Assembly (NCBI GenBank): GCA_021154985.1
Contig: JAJNQE010000125.1
Span: 1-27,830 of the forward strand
Source of the DNA: Hydrogenophaga sp.
Lineage (GTDB): Bacteria > Pseudomonadota > Gammaproteobacteria > Burkholderiales > Burkholderiaceae_C
Direction: 5' to 3'
Length of the DNA stretch: 27,830 nucleotides
Positions 15,815-24,299 of the stretch are shown piece after piece. The position numbers were made by a program, and so were the translations under genes. The notes under the pieces were generated by a model. It saw only the letters and a list, made by a program, of their open reading frames with translations, was not told where the DNA came from and did not search any database. The first letter of the stretch is position 1; every line of letters starts with the position of its first letter.

Positions 15815-16435
15815 ATGAACCCCTCACCCCCTCTGCCCTGGCTGGGCCGCGCGCTGCGGCTGGCCGAGACCTTCTCCCGGGCCGCCGTCTGGGCGGGCGG
15901 CGCGCTCACGCTGGCCGCCGTCTTCCTCATCGCCTACGACATCCTGGTGCGCAAGTTCTTCAACATCACCGTGGGTGGTGCGGACGAAATTTCCAGCTAC
16001 GTGTTTGCCATCAGCACCTCGTGGGCGCTGGCCTTCGTGGTGCTGCAGCGCGCCAATGTGCGCGTGGACGTGATCTACGAACGCCTGCCGGTGCGCGTCT
16101 CGGCCTTCCTCGACTGGCTCTCGCTCGTGGCGCTGGGCGTGTTCATGGTGTTCCTCACCTGGCACGCGTACTCGGTTGCCGAGACCTCGTTTGTGCGCGA
16201 CGCCGCGGCCAACACGCCGCTGGCCACGCCGCTGTGGATTCCGCAGGGCCTGTGGGTGCTGGGCATGGTGTGGATGTGTGTGGTGCTCGCGCTCATGCTG
16301 ACCCGCGCTTCGGTCGCCATGGTCACGGGCGACCTGGCTGCGGTGAAGGCGCTGTGCGGCGTGATTTCCGCCAGGGAAGAGGCCGAAGAAGGGGTCCTTG
16401 AAGGCGAACGCATCATCCGGGGGGAACGCTCATGA
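15815..16435 (+). CDS. TRAP transporter small permease (DctQ family)
   Basis: The 206-aa protein has four hydrophobic segments (~24-46, ~58-78, ~98-119, ~140-162), the standard DctQ topology, and the family stretch YDILVRKFFNITVGGADEISSYVF around TM1-2. It partners the large permease. The ATG at 15815 gives the expected N-terminus; the ribosome-binding site is weak. A charged tail (about EEAEEGVLEGERIIRGERS) closes the protein, and its stop overlaps the next start as ATGA, showing translational coupling. Confidence 0.9.
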   Translation: MNPSPPLPWLGRALRLAETFSRAAVWAGGALTLAAVFLIAYDILVRKFFNITVGGADEISSYVFAISTSWALAFVVLQRANVRVDVIYERLPVRVSAFLDWLSLVALGVFMVFLTWHAYSVAETSFVRDAAANTPLATPLWIPQGLWVLGMVWMCVVLALMLTRASVAMVTGDLAAVKALCGVISAREEAEEGVLEGERIIRGERS

Positions 16436-17715
16436 TCGCCACCGCTGTCCTCATCCTGCTGGTGCTCATTGGTTTGAGCATTCCCGTGGCGGCCGCGCTC
16501 GGTGTGCTCGGACTCATCCTCGACCCGCTGTTCTCCATGCTGCCGCTGAGCCGCGCCATGGGCGAACTGGCCTGGAGCTCGAGCAACGAGTTCCTGCTGG
16601 TGGCCATTCCCATGTTCATCATGCTGGGCGAGATCCTGCTGCGCGCCGGTTTTGCCGAGCGCATGTACGGCGCCATGGCGCTGTGGCTCTCATGGCTGCC
16701 GGGCGGCCTGATGCACGCCAACATCGGGGCCTCCACCCTGTTTGCCGCCACCTCCGGATCGAGTGTGGCCACCGCAGCCACGGTGGGCACGGTGTCGGTG
16801 CCGCAGATCAAACGCTACGGCTACAACGAACCGCTGTTTCTCGGCAGCATCGCCGCCGGCGGCACGCTGGGCATCCTCATACCGCCTTCGATCAACCTGG
16901 TGATCTACGGCGTGCTCACCAACTCGTCGGTGCCCAAGCTGTACCTGGCGGGCATCATCCCCGGCCTCATGCTGGCCAGCCTGTTCATGCTGGTGGTGGT
17001 CGTGGCCTGCTTGGCCAAACCGGCGTGGGGCGGGCAACGCATCCAGGCCAGTTGGGGCGAGCGGCTGCGCAGCCTGCAGCACCTGCTGCCGCCGCTGGGC
17101 ATCTTCTTCCTGGTGGTGGGTTCCATCTACGCCGGCCTGGCCACACCCACCGAAGCCGCCGCGCTGGGGGTGGTGGGCGCGCTGGTGCTGGCGGCGTTCT
17201 CGCGCAAGCTCTCGCTGCGCATGCTGCGCGACGCCCTGGAGGGCACGATGAAGTCCACCGCCATGATCATGCTGATCGTGATCGCTGCGGGCTTTCTCAA
17301 CTTCGTGATGAGCGCCACCGGCCTCACCGACACGCTCACCAAGAGCATCGGCGGCCTGGGCCTCTCGCCGGCCATGATGATCCTGGTGGTGGTGCTGTTC
17401 TATGTGGTGCTGGGCTGTTTCATGGAAACCCTCTCCATGATGATCGTGACCATCCCCATCGTCGCACCGGTGATGATCGCGCTCGGCTTCGATCCGATCT
17501 GGCTCGGCATCCTCATCATCCTGATGGTGGAGACCGCCCTCATCACACCGCCGGTGGGCATGAACCTCTTTGTGGTGCACAGCATCCGCAAGAGCGGCTC
17601 CATGAACGCGGTGATCGTGGGCAGCCTGCCGTTCGTGGCGGCGCTGTTCCTCATGGTCGCCTTGCTTGCCGTGTTCCCCGACATCGCCCTGTGGCTGCCG
17701 CGCGCCTTGGGCTGA
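16432..17715 (+). CDS. TRAP transporter large permease (DctM family)
   Basis: This 427-aa, very hydrophobic protein has about 12 membrane segments. DctM landmarks are present: the NEFLLVAIPMFIMLGEIL segment, ATSGSSVATAATVGTV in the first helical-hairpin region, GGTLGILIPPSINLVIYG, and near the end LIILMVETALITPPVGMNLF. It is the Na+-coupled membrane component that moves the substrate delivered by DctP. It overlaps the DctQ gene by four bases and is followed after 42 bp by the DUF2848 gene. Confidence 0.94.
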   Translation: MIATAVLILLVLIGLSIPVAAALGVLGLILDPLFSMLPLSRAMGELAWSSSNEFLLVAIPMFIMLGEILLRAGFAERMYGAMALWLSWLPGGLMHANIGASTLFAATSGSSVATAATVGTVSVPQIKRYGYNEPLFLGSIAAGGTLGILIPPSINLVIYGVLTNSSVPKLYLAGIIPGLMLASLFMLVVVVACLAKPAWGGQRIQASWGERLRSLQHLLPPLGIFFLVVGSIYAGLATPTEAAALGVVGALVLAAFSRKLSLRMLRDALEGTMKSTAMIMLIVIAAGFLNFVMSATGLTDTLTKSIGGLGLSPAMMILVVVLFYVVLGCFMETLSMMIVTIPIVAPVMIALGFDPIWLGILIILMVETALITPPVGMNLFVVHSIRKSGSMNAVIVGSLPFVAALFLMVALLAVFPDIALWLPRALG

Positions 17716-17757
17716 CGCCGGCACACACCTCTTCCATCCTCTCATTTCAGGTCTCAC

Positions 17758-18444
17758 ATGAAGCTTTCCTTCCAGCTTGACGCGGGCACAGCCTCGCGCA
17801 CCCTCAGCACCGACGTGCACACCTTCATCGTGGCCGGCTGGGCTGGCCGCGACCGCGATGCCATCGAGCACCACATCGAAGAGCTCGCGCTCATCGGCGT
17901 GCCGCGCCCCAGCGCCGTGCCCCTGTACTACCGCGTGGCCGAGAACCAGCTCAGCCAGTCCCCCCGCATCCAGGCGGTGGGCCCGCACTCGTCGGGCGAG
18001 GTCGAGACCCTGGTCTTCACGGTCGACGGCGAGATGTATGTGAGCCTCACCTCCGACCACACCGACCGCAAGCTGGAGTCGCACAGCGTGGCGCTGTCCA
18101 AACAGCTGTGCGTGAAACCGGTGGGCACCACCGCCTGGCGCTTCGCCGACGTGGCCGGCCACTGGGACGAACTGGTGATCCGCTCGTTCATTGAAGAAAA
18201 CGGTGCCGAGGTGCTGTACCAGGAAGGCGCGCTGAGTGCGCTGCGCACGCCCACCGACCTGATCGCAGGCTACCTGGGTGGCGCGGCCGCGCTGCCTGCG
18301 GGTGTGGCCATGAGCTGCGGCACGGTGGGCGCCATCGGCGGTATCCGGCCCTCGACCGCCTTCACCATGGAACTGTTCGACCCCCGCAGCGGGCGCAGCC
18401 TGAAGCACCGCTACGCTGTTGAAGTCCTGCCCGAAGTGGCCTGA
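17758..18444 (+). CDS. DUF2848 family protein (FAH-like)
   Basis: The 228-aa soluble protein looks like a complete DUF2848 member: an N-terminal VHTFIVAGWAGRDRDAIEHHI segment, PLYYRVAENQLSQSP, a central EVETLVFTVDGEMYVSLTSDHTDR and a C-terminal GVAMSCGTVGAIGGIRP stretch. The family is thought to share the fumarylacetoacetase-type fold, which in relatives catalyses hydrolysis, decarboxylation or hydration of keto/enol acids with a divalent metal; its actual reaction is not established to my knowledge. It sits between the TRAP permease and the amidase, so it probably acts on the imported acid or on the amidase product. Confidence 0.75.
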   Translation: MKLSFQLDAGTASRTLSTDVHTFIVAGWAGRDRDAIEHHIEELALIGVPRPSAVPLYYRVAENQLSQSPRIQAVGPHSSGEVETLVFTVDGEMYVSLTSDHTDRKLESHSVALSKQLCVKPVGTTAWRFADVAGHWDELVIRSFIEENGAEVLYQEGALSALRTPTDLIAGYLGGAAALPAGVAMSCGTVGAIGGIRPSTAFTMELFDPRSGRSLKHRYAVEVLPEVA

Positions 18445-18460
18445 ACCCCCGGAGACCGCC

Positions 18461-19816
18461 ATGCACCCCATCGTCACCCTGAGCCACTGCACATCGGCCC
18501 TGCGCGAAGGCACCACCAGCTCACACGAGCTGGTGGACCAGGCGCTGGAGCGCATCGCATCCCCAGAAGGCGAGGGCGCCCGCACCTTCACCCGCGTTTA
18601 CGCAGAAGCGGCGCGCCAGTCGGCCGTGGTGTCCGACATGCTGCTGGCGGCGGGACAGGCCCGCTCCGGCATCGAGGGCCTGCCCATCTCCGTCAAAGAC
18701 CTGTTCGACGTCGCGGGCGACACCACGCGAGCCGGCTCGGTGGTGTTGCAGGACCATCCCGCTGCGACCACGGATGCGGTGGCGGTGCAGCGCCTGAAGG
18801 CGGCCGGTGCGGTGATCGTGGGCCGCACCAACATGACCGAGTTCGCGTTCTCCGGCCTGGGCATCAACCCCCACTTCGGCACGCCGCTCAACCCCTGGGA
18901 CCGCGCCACCGGCCGCATCCCGGGCGGCTCGTCTTCCGGCGCGGCGGTGTCGGTGTCTGACGGCATGGCGCTTGCCGGCCTGGGTTCGGACACCGGGGGT
19001 TCGCTGCGCATTCCGGCGGCGCTGTGCGGCCTGGTCGGCTTCAAGCCCACGGCCAGCCGGGTGCCCACACAAGGCGCGCTGCCCTTGTCCACCAGCCTGG
19101 ACTCCATCGGCGCGATCGCGCCCAGCGTGGCGTGCTGCGCGCAGCTCGATGCCATCCTCAGCGGCGAAGCACCCGCCGTGTTGCGCCCCGCCTCGCTCAA
19201 AGGCCTGCGCCTGGCCCTGCCCAGCACGCTGGTGATGGACGGTGTGGATGCGCAGGTGGCGCACAGCTTCGAGCGCGCGCTTGCGCGCCTCTCGGCGCTG
19301 GGTGCCGTGGTGCACGAGATCGCCGTGCCCGCGTTCGCGCGCCTGGGCAGCATCAACGCCAAGGGCGGGCTGGTCGCGGCCGAAGCCTGGGCCTGGCACC
19401 GCGAGCTGCTGGCGTCCGGTGGCGCGCGCTACGACCCGCGCGTGTCGTCGCGCATCCAGCGCGGCGGTGCCATGTCGGCCGCCGATTACATCGACGTGCT
19501 GCAAGCTCGCGCCGCCTGGATCGCCGAGGTGCAGACCCTGGTGGCCGACCACGACGCGCTGGTGATGCCCACCGTGCCGGTGATCGCGCCCAAGCTCGCC
19601 GAGACCGCCGCCAGCGACGAGGTGTACACGCAGACCAACCTGCTGCTGTTGCGCAACCCCACGCTGATCAACTTCCTGGACGGCTGCGCCATCTCGCTGC
19701 CGTGCCACCGCCCGGGTGACGCGCCGGTGGGCCTGATGCTCGCCGCACCGCGCCTGCACGACCAGCGCCTGCTGTCCATCGGCCTCGCCATCGAAACCGC
19801 CCTTCACGGCGCCTGA
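18461..19816 (+). CDS. Amidase-signature family amidase
   Basis: In this 451-aa protein the Ser-cisSer-Lys catalytic set is visible: Lys79 in GLPISVKDLFD, the GGSSSG loop (Ser157-159) supplying the cis-Ser, and nucleophile Ser181 in GSDTGGSLRIPA. It should hydrolyse a C-N amide bond, releasing ammonia or an amine. The length suits stand-alone amidases; GatA is usually longer and is encoded beside GatB/GatC, which are absent here. The ATG at 18461 has GGAG nine bases upstream. Its place in the TRAP operon argues for a catabolic amidase acting on an imported amide, ureido acid or similar. The substrate is unknown. Confidence 0.92.
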   Translation: MHPIVTLSHCTSALREGTTSSHELVDQALERIASPEGEGARTFTRVYAEAARQSAVVSDMLLAAGQARSGIEGLPISVKDLFDVAGDTTRAGSVVLQDHPAATTDAVAVQRLKAAGAVIVGRTNMTEFAFSGLGINPHFGTPLNPWDRATGRIPGGSSSGAAVSVSDGMALAGLGSDTGGSLRIPAALCGLVGFKPTASRVPTQGALPLSTSLDSIGAIAPSVACCAQLDAILSGEAPAVLRPASLKGLRLALPSTLVMDGVDAQVAHSFERALARLSALGAVVHEIAVPAFARLGSINAKGGLVAAEAWAWHRELLASGGARYDPRVSSRIQRGGAMSAADYIDVLQARAAWIAEVQTLVADHDALVMPTVPVIAPKLAETAASDEVYTQTNLLLLRNPTLINFLDGCAISLPCHRPGDAPVGLMLAAPRLHDQRLLSIGLAIETALHGA

Positions 19817-19840
19817 CCCACTCCCTGTTGCCTGCACGCC

Positions 19841-20959
19841 ATGACGACATCCCATCTCTTCTCGCCGCTCCAGTTGGGTCCGCTGACCTTGCCCAACCGG
19901 ATCATGATTTCCCCCATGTGCCAGTACAGCGCTGTCGACGGCAACCCCGTCGCCTGGCACTTCGCCCACCTCGGCAGCCTGGCCATGTCGGGTGCCGGCC
20001 TCTTGTGTGTGGAAGCCACCGGGGTCAGCCCCGAGGCCCGCATCACGCCCGGCTGCCTGGGCCTTTACAACGACGACAACCAGGCCCAGTTGCAGCGGCT
20101 GGTGGATTCGGTGCGCTCGATCTCGCGCATCCCGCTGGCGCTGCAGCTGTCGCACGCCGGGCGCAAGGCCTCCAGCCGTGCGCCGTGGGACGGCGGCTCG
20201 CTCATCGCGCCGGCCGACGGTGGCTGGTTGCCGCAGGGCCCTTCGGCCGTGGCGCAGAAGCCCGACGAACCACCACCGCACGCCATGACCGAGGCCGACA
20301 TCCGCCACGTGGTCCAGTCGTTCGCCCAGGCCGCCCGCCGCGCACGCGCGATCGGTTTTGACGCCATCGAACTGCACATGGCCCACGGCTACCTGTTGCA
20401 CCAGTTCATGTCGCCGCTGTCCAACCAGCGCACCGACCGCTACGGCGGCTCGCTGGAGAACCGCATGCGGCTGCCGCTGGAGGTGTTCGACGCGGTGCGG
20501 GCCGCCGCCGGCGTCGACCTGCCGGTGGGCGTTCGCCTGTCGGCCACCGACTGGGCCGAGGGCGGCTGGGACATCGAACAAACGGTGGCCATGTCGCGCC
20601 GCCTGGAGGCCGCGGGTTGCAGCTTCCTCGACATCTCGTCCGGTGGCCTGTCGTACCAGCAAAAGATCCCGGTCGGGCCGGGTTACCAGGTTCACTTTGC
20701 GACCGAGGTCAAGGCCGCGGTGACGATTCCGGTGGTGACGGTCGGGCTCATCACCGACCCGGCGCACGCCGAACAGATCGTGCACGACGGACAGGCCGAC
20801 ATCGTGGCACTGGCGCGCGGTTTTCTGCACGATCCTCGCTGGCCGTGGCGCGCCGCAGCGCAGCTGGGCGGCACCGTGGTGCCACCCCGTCAGTTGCTGC
20901 GCTGCCTGCCGCATGGCCACGCACCGGTGTTTGGCGACGTGCGGATCGGCCAGCGCTGA
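19841..20959 (+). CDS. NADH:flavin oxidoreductase, Old Yellow Enzyme family (YqjM-like)
   Basis: This 372-aa FMN TIM-barrel protein fits the YqjM-like class: PMCQYSA with Cys27 near the flavin, His179 and His182 in ELHMAHGYLLHQF for binding the carbonyl of the substrate, and the signature SNQRTDRYGGSLENR. VALARGFLHDPRWPW near the C-terminus is the usual phosphate-binding/closing segment. Such enzymes reduce activated C=C bonds with NAD(P)H. It starts 24 bp after the amidase and belongs to the same transcript, suggesting a reductive step on an unsaturated acid or ring in the pathway. Confidence 0.92.
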   Translation: MTTSHLFSPLQLGPLTLPNRIMISPMCQYSAVDGNPVAWHFAHLGSLAMSGAGLLCVEATGVSPEARITPGCLGLYNDDNQAQLQRLVDSVRSISRIPLALQLSHAGRKASSRAPWDGGSLIAPADGGWLPQGPSAVAQKPDEPPPHAMTEADIRHVVQSFAQAARRARAIGFDAIELHMAHGYLLHQFMSPLSNQRTDRYGGSLENRMRLPLEVFDAVRAAAGVDLPVGVRLSATDWAEGGWDIEQTVAMSRRLEAAGCSFLDISSGGLSYQQKIPVGPGYQVHFATEVKAAVTIPVVTVGLITDPAHAEQIVHDGQADIVALARGFLHDPRWPWRAAAQLGGTVVPPRQLLRCLPHGHAPVFGDVRIGQR

Positions 20960-21014
20960 ACGGACGAGCCAGCGGCCACCGCTGTCTTGACGCCGCTGCG
21001 AACGCCTGCCCCCG

Positions 21015-21764
21015 GTGCTGCTGCTCAAACTCTTTCTCGTCCCCGGCCTGGTCGCACTGATCACGCTGGCCGGGCGCCGTTGGGGCCCGGCCATGGCGGG
21101 CTGGCTCTCGGGCTTTCCCGTGGTGGCGGGCCCGACCTTGCTCTTCATCGCGCTCGACCAGGGCGCGCCCTTTGCTGCGCAGGCTGCCCACGTGACCCTG
21201 ATGGCGGTGCTGGGCAATGTGGCCTTTGGCGTCACCTACGCCTGGATGGCCACGCGCTGGCGCTGGCCGCTGTGCGCCGCAGCGGGTGTGGCCGCGTTTG
21301 CGCTGCTGGGCTGGGTGCTGGTGAGCCTGCAACCCTCGCCCTGGGTCGCGCTGGCGATGGCGCTGGTGGGGCTGCCGCTGGCCGCACGCGCCATGCCCCG
21401 CACCGTGTTCGTGAACCCGGGGCGCGCCGTGTCGCGTTGGGAACTGCCGGTGCGCTGCACGGCGGCTGGCGCTCTGGTCACCACGGTCACGCTGTCGGCG
21501 TCCGAGCTCGGCCCGGTGGGCAGCGGCATGTTCGCCATCTTCCCCATCATGGGCCTGGTGCTGGGCGTGTTCTCCCACATCGCCTGGGGCGGTCAGGGCG
21601 CCATCCACCTGCTCAGTGGACTGGTCAAGGGGCTGTACGCGTTTGTGGTGTTTTGCTTTGTGCTGGCACTGGCGCTCCCCGCTTGGGGCACGGCGGCCGC
21701 GTTCGGTGGTGCACTGGTGTTGGCGCTGGGGGTTCAGTGGCTCACGTTCAAGCGGGCGGGCTGA
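21015..21764 (+). CDS. Polytopic membrane protein of unknown function
   Basis: The 249-aa protein has about seven to eight hydrophobic segments (for example LLLKLFLVPGLVALITLAG, VTLMAVLGNVAFGVTYAW, FAIFPIMGLVLGVFSHIAWG, FVVFCFVLALALPAWG). The start is a GTG at 21015 that enters the first membrane helix directly. I do not recognise a named family; the layout suggests an inner-membrane transporter or permease-like protein. It is the last rightward gene of the run, 55 bp after the oxidoreductase, and converges with the ornithine cyclodeaminase gene 19 bp on. Confidence 0.75.
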   Translation: MLLLKLFLVPGLVALITLAGRRWGPAMAGWLSGFPVVAGPTLLFIALDQGAPFAAQAAHVTLMAVLGNVAFGVTYAWMATRWRWPLCAAAGVAAFALLGWVLVSLQPSPWVALAMALVGLPLAARAMPRTVFVNPGRAVSRWELPVRCTAAGALVTTVTLSASELGPVGSGMFAIFPIMGLVLGVFSHIAWGGQGAIHLLSGLVKGLYAFVVFCFVLALALPAWGTAAAFGGALVLALGVQWLTFKRAG

Positions 21765-21783
21765 GCCAGGCGCCGGTTCGTGT

Positions 21784-22836
21784 TCAGGCCACCAGGCGCA
21801 GCGTGCTGGTCTGCGGCCGCAGCGCGCCAAACAGGTTCTTCGGGTCGGCCAGGTCGGGGATCAGCGAGACCGTGGTGCCCATGCCTTGCGCGATGGCGAG
21901 TGCATGCATGAAGCGCAGGGCCGAGTAGTCCTCCAGCGCAAAGCCCACCGAATCGAACACGGTGATCTGGTCGGCGTGGGTGCGGCCTGGCGCGTGGCCG
22001 GCCAACACGTCGTGCAACTCGGTCACCGCGAAGTCGGCCGACATCTGCTGGATGTCGCCTTCCACCCGGGTTTGCGGCGTGTACTCCACGAACACGCTGG
22101 CGCGCCGCAGCACGTCGGCGTGCAGTTCGGTCTTGCCCGGGCAGTCACCCCCCACGCCGTTGATGTGCATGCCGGGTGTGAGCATGTCGGGCGTGATGAT
22201 GGTGGCGTTGGTCTTGTCGGCGGTGATGGTGGTGACGATGTCGGCACCGCGCACGGCGTCTGCGGTGCTCTCGCAGACCACGATCTCCAGCCCGCTGCCG
22301 GCGAGGTTCAACACCAGCTTGGCGGTGGCCGCGCTGTCCACGTCGAACACCCGCAGCGTGGTGATGCCCATCAGGTGCTGGAAGGCCAGCGCCTGGAATT
22401 CGCTCTGCGCGCCGTTGCCGATGAGGGCCATCACGCGGCTCTCGGGCCGGGCCAGGGTTTGCGCGGCCAGCGCCGAGGTGGCCGCGGTGCGCAGCGCGGT
22501 GGTGAGCGTGAGTTCGGACAGCAGCAGCGGCGTGCCGGTGGCCACGTCGGCGAGCACGCCGAAGGCCATCACGGTGGACAGGCCCAGGCGGGTGTTCTTT
22601 GGGTGGCCGTTGACGTACTTGAAGCTGTAGAGCGTGTCGTCGGCGATCGGCATGAGCTCGATCACGCCATGGGTGCTGTGGTTGGCCACGCGGGCCGATT
22701 TGTCGAAGTCGGCCCAGCGGGCGAAGTCTTCAGCAATCGTGTCGCGCATGCCGCGCAGGGTGGGCGGGATGCCGTGGCGCTGGATCAGGGTGGCGGCGGC
22801 GGGCGCGCTCAGAAAGAGGGTGTGGGCAGGGTTCAT
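21784..22836 (-). CDS. ocd: Ornithine cyclodeaminase
   Basis: Converts L-ornithine to L-proline plus ammonia using bound NAD+. The protein follows the well-known Pseudomonas enzyme closely in pattern: FDKSARVANHS, GVIELMPIAD, YSFKYVNGHP, LLLSELTLTTALRTAATSALAAQTLARP, the dinucleotide loop ALIGNGAQSEFQ, HINGVGGDCPGKTELHADVL with the catalytic Asp, and FDSVGFALEDYSALR. The start at 22836 gives 350 aa, the family length; an ATG at 22854 would add six residues and neither has a strong ribosome-binding site. It is divergent from the Lrp-type gene, which probably controls it in response to an amino acid. Confidence 0.93.
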   Translation of the reverse strand: MNPAHTLFLSAPAAATLIQRHGIPPTLRGMRDTIAEDFARWADFDKSARVANHSTHGVIELMPIADDTLYSFKYVNGHPKNTRLGLSTVMAFGVLADVATGTPLLLSELTLTTALRTAATSALAAQTLARPESRVMALIGNGAQSEFQALAFQHLMGITTLRVFDVDSAATAKLVLNLAGSGLEIVVCESTADAVRGADIVTTITADKTNATIITPDMLTPGMHINGVGGDCPGKTELHADVLRRASVFVEYTPQTRVEGDIQQMSADFAVTELHDVLAGHAPGRTHADQITVFDSVGFALEDYSALRFMHALAIAQGMGTTVSLIPDLADPKNLFGALRPQTSTLRLVA

Positions 22837-22891
22837 GGTGGGGCTCGAAGTCATGAGAGCCAGTGTCTCGCGGTCTCGCGGCAATGTGAAT

Positions 22892-22907
22892 CGGCAAAAA
22901 CTTGCCG
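22892..22907. promoter_or_regulatory. Inverted repeat, candidate Lrp-type operator
   Basis: CGGCAA (22892-22897) and TTGCCG (22902-22907) form a perfect inverted repeat around AAAC, in the space between the divergent ornithine cyclodeaminase and Lrp-type genes. A related half-site ACGGCAG occurs at 22930-22936, consistent with the multi-site binding of Lrp proteins. Confidence 0.45.
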
Positions 22908-22958
22908 TATGCAAAGGAAATGCAGCAAAACGGCAGCCTTGAGTGCCAAAATGCGCGC

Positions 22959-23378
22959 ATGGACGACATCGACCAGGCCCTCATTGCCCAACTGCGCCAG
23001 AACGCGCGCGCCACCGTGGCCGAGCTGGCGCACCGGCTCAAGGTGTCGCGCGGCACGGTCACCAACCGCATCCGCAAGCTCGAAGACCAGCAACTGATCG
23101 TGGGCTACACCGTGCGACTGCGGCCCGAGGCCGAGCCCGAGCGCATCCGCGCCTGGATGGCGGTGCTGGTGGACGGCAACCAGACGCGCGCGGTGATCGC
23201 CAGCCTGCTGGGCGAGCCCGGCGTGGCCGCGCTGCACGACACCAACGGCCGCTGGGACTTGCTGGCCGAGCTCAGCGCCGGCTCCATGAGCGAGCTTTCG
23301 CAGGTGCTGGAGCGCATCCGGCTGATCAAGGGCATCCAGAGCACCGAGACCAGCATCCACCTGGCCACGTATCGATAG
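22959..23378 (+). CDS. Lrp/AsnC-family transcriptional regulator
   Basis: In this 139-aa protein MDDIDQALIAQLRQNARATVAELAHRLKVSRGTVTNRIRKLE is the AsnC-type HTH. Residues ~60-138 form the ligand-binding RAM/ACT-like domain with an ELSAGSMSELSQVLERIR helix. The start at 22959 fits the standard MD-x-IDQ N-terminus; an upstream frame to 22902 is unsupported. Divergent neighbours are usual targets of this family, so it likely tunes ornithine/arginine catabolism. Confidence 0.9.
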   Translation: MDDIDQALIAQLRQNARATVAELAHRLKVSRGTVTNRIRKLEDQQLIVGYTVRLRPEAEPERIRAWMAVLVDGNQTRAVIASLLGEPGVAALHDTNGRWDLLAELSAGSMSELSQVLERIRLIKGIQSTETSIHLATYR

Positions 23379-23381
23379 TGG

Positions 23382-24278
23382 TCAGCGCTGCAGGGCCAGC
23401 CGCGCCGCCGCCAGGTCCCAGCCGGCCCAGCCACAGCTCTTGAAGAACACCGGCCCGCTGCGCCGCTGCGTTGCGGGCTCGCGCACCACATCGGCCAGCG
23501 TGGGCAGCGCCGACACATCAATGCCGGCTTGCAGCAGGTCACCCGCTTCATGGTCGGCGTCTCGCGTGTCCACCACCAGCCGGCCCTGCTCGGCCAGCCA
23601 GCGGCAGACCTCGGGCGCCCACTCCACCATGCGCGGCGTGAAGGCACCCACGGCGGCCACAAAGGCATCGAGGCGCGGGTTGGCGCGCAAGGCAATGCCT
23701 TGGGCCGAGGTGCAGCTCACCACCAGTGGGCAGTCGGCCAGCGCGGCGTCGGCATCGTCCACGCGGTGCGCGCGCAGGCCCAGGCCCCGTGCGTGTTGAA
23801 CCAGCGCGTCGGCACTCGCGACACTGCGCGAGGCCACCCACACTTCCTGCACGCCCAGGCCGTGGTGAAACGCTTCGAGATGCGAGCGGCCCTGCACGCC
23901 CGCACCCACGATCAGCAAGGGCCCGTCGGTGCGCGGCGCGAGCCGTTGCGCGGCCAGCAGCGACACGGCAGCCGTGCGCCGCGCGGTGACGGTGGGGCCG
24001 TCGAGCAGGGCGGTGCGCTGACCCGTGACCGCGTCGAACACCACGATGTCGCCCTGGATGGCGGGCAGGCCGCGCGTGGCGTTGTCGGGGATGAAGGTGA
24101 TGAGCTTGGAGATGGCCACGCGTGCGTCGGCCGCCGGCATTACAAACAAACTGCCGCCGCCGGCCAGTGCCTGCACGGTGCGCGCGGGCACCACCACCGT
24201 GGGGTCGCGCAGCAGGGTTTCAATTTCGAGCGCCAGCGCCGGGTAGGGCAGGGCTGCGGCGGTGAGGGTGGGGGTCAT
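23382..24278 (-). CDS. Ornithine cyclodeaminase-superfamily reductase (pyrroline/piperideine-2-carboxylate reductase-like)
   Basis: This 298-aa OCD/mu-crystallin family protein carries Lys58 in AISKLITFIPDN, PAIQGDIVVFDAVTGQRTALLDGPTVTARRTAAVSLLAAQ and the dinucleotide loop LLIVGAGVQGRSHLEAF (~122-137). It is clearly different from the ornithine cyclodeaminase at 21784-22836. The sequence style is that of the delta1-pyrroline-2-carboxylate/delta1-piperideine-2-carboxylate reductases, which use NAD(P)H to make L-proline or L-pipecolate, though L-alanine-dehydrogenase-like relatives are close. It is the second gene of a leftward pair, 21 bp after the MDR gene, and converges on the Lrp gene with a 3-bp gap. 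Confidence 0.82.
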   Translation of the reverse strand: MTPTLTAAALPYPALALEIETLLRDPTVVVPARTVQALAGGGSLFVMPAADARVAISKLITFIPDNATRGLPAIQGDIVVFDAVTGQRTALLDGPTVTARRTAAVSLLAAQRLAPRTDGPLLIVGAGVQGRSHLEAFHHGLGVQEVWVASRSVASADALVQHARGLGLRAHRVDDADAALADCPLVVSCTSAQGIALRANPRLDAFVAAVGAFTPRMVEWAPEVCRWLAEQGRLVVDTRDADHEAGDLLQAGIDVSALPTLADVVREPATQRRSGPVFFKSCGWAGWDLAAARLALQR

Positions 24279-24299
24279 GCTGCGGGGGCTTGCACGCGG

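Noticed and set aside
16690..18591. 633-codon minus-strand open frame
   Set aside because: It lies antisense to the TRAP permease and DUF2848 genes and has a His/Gln/Arg-rich shadow translation.
18521..21235. 904-codon minus-strand open frame
   Set aside because: It is antisense to the amidase, oxidoreductase and membrane-protein genes, whose motifs are unambiguous; the frame is low-complexity shadow.
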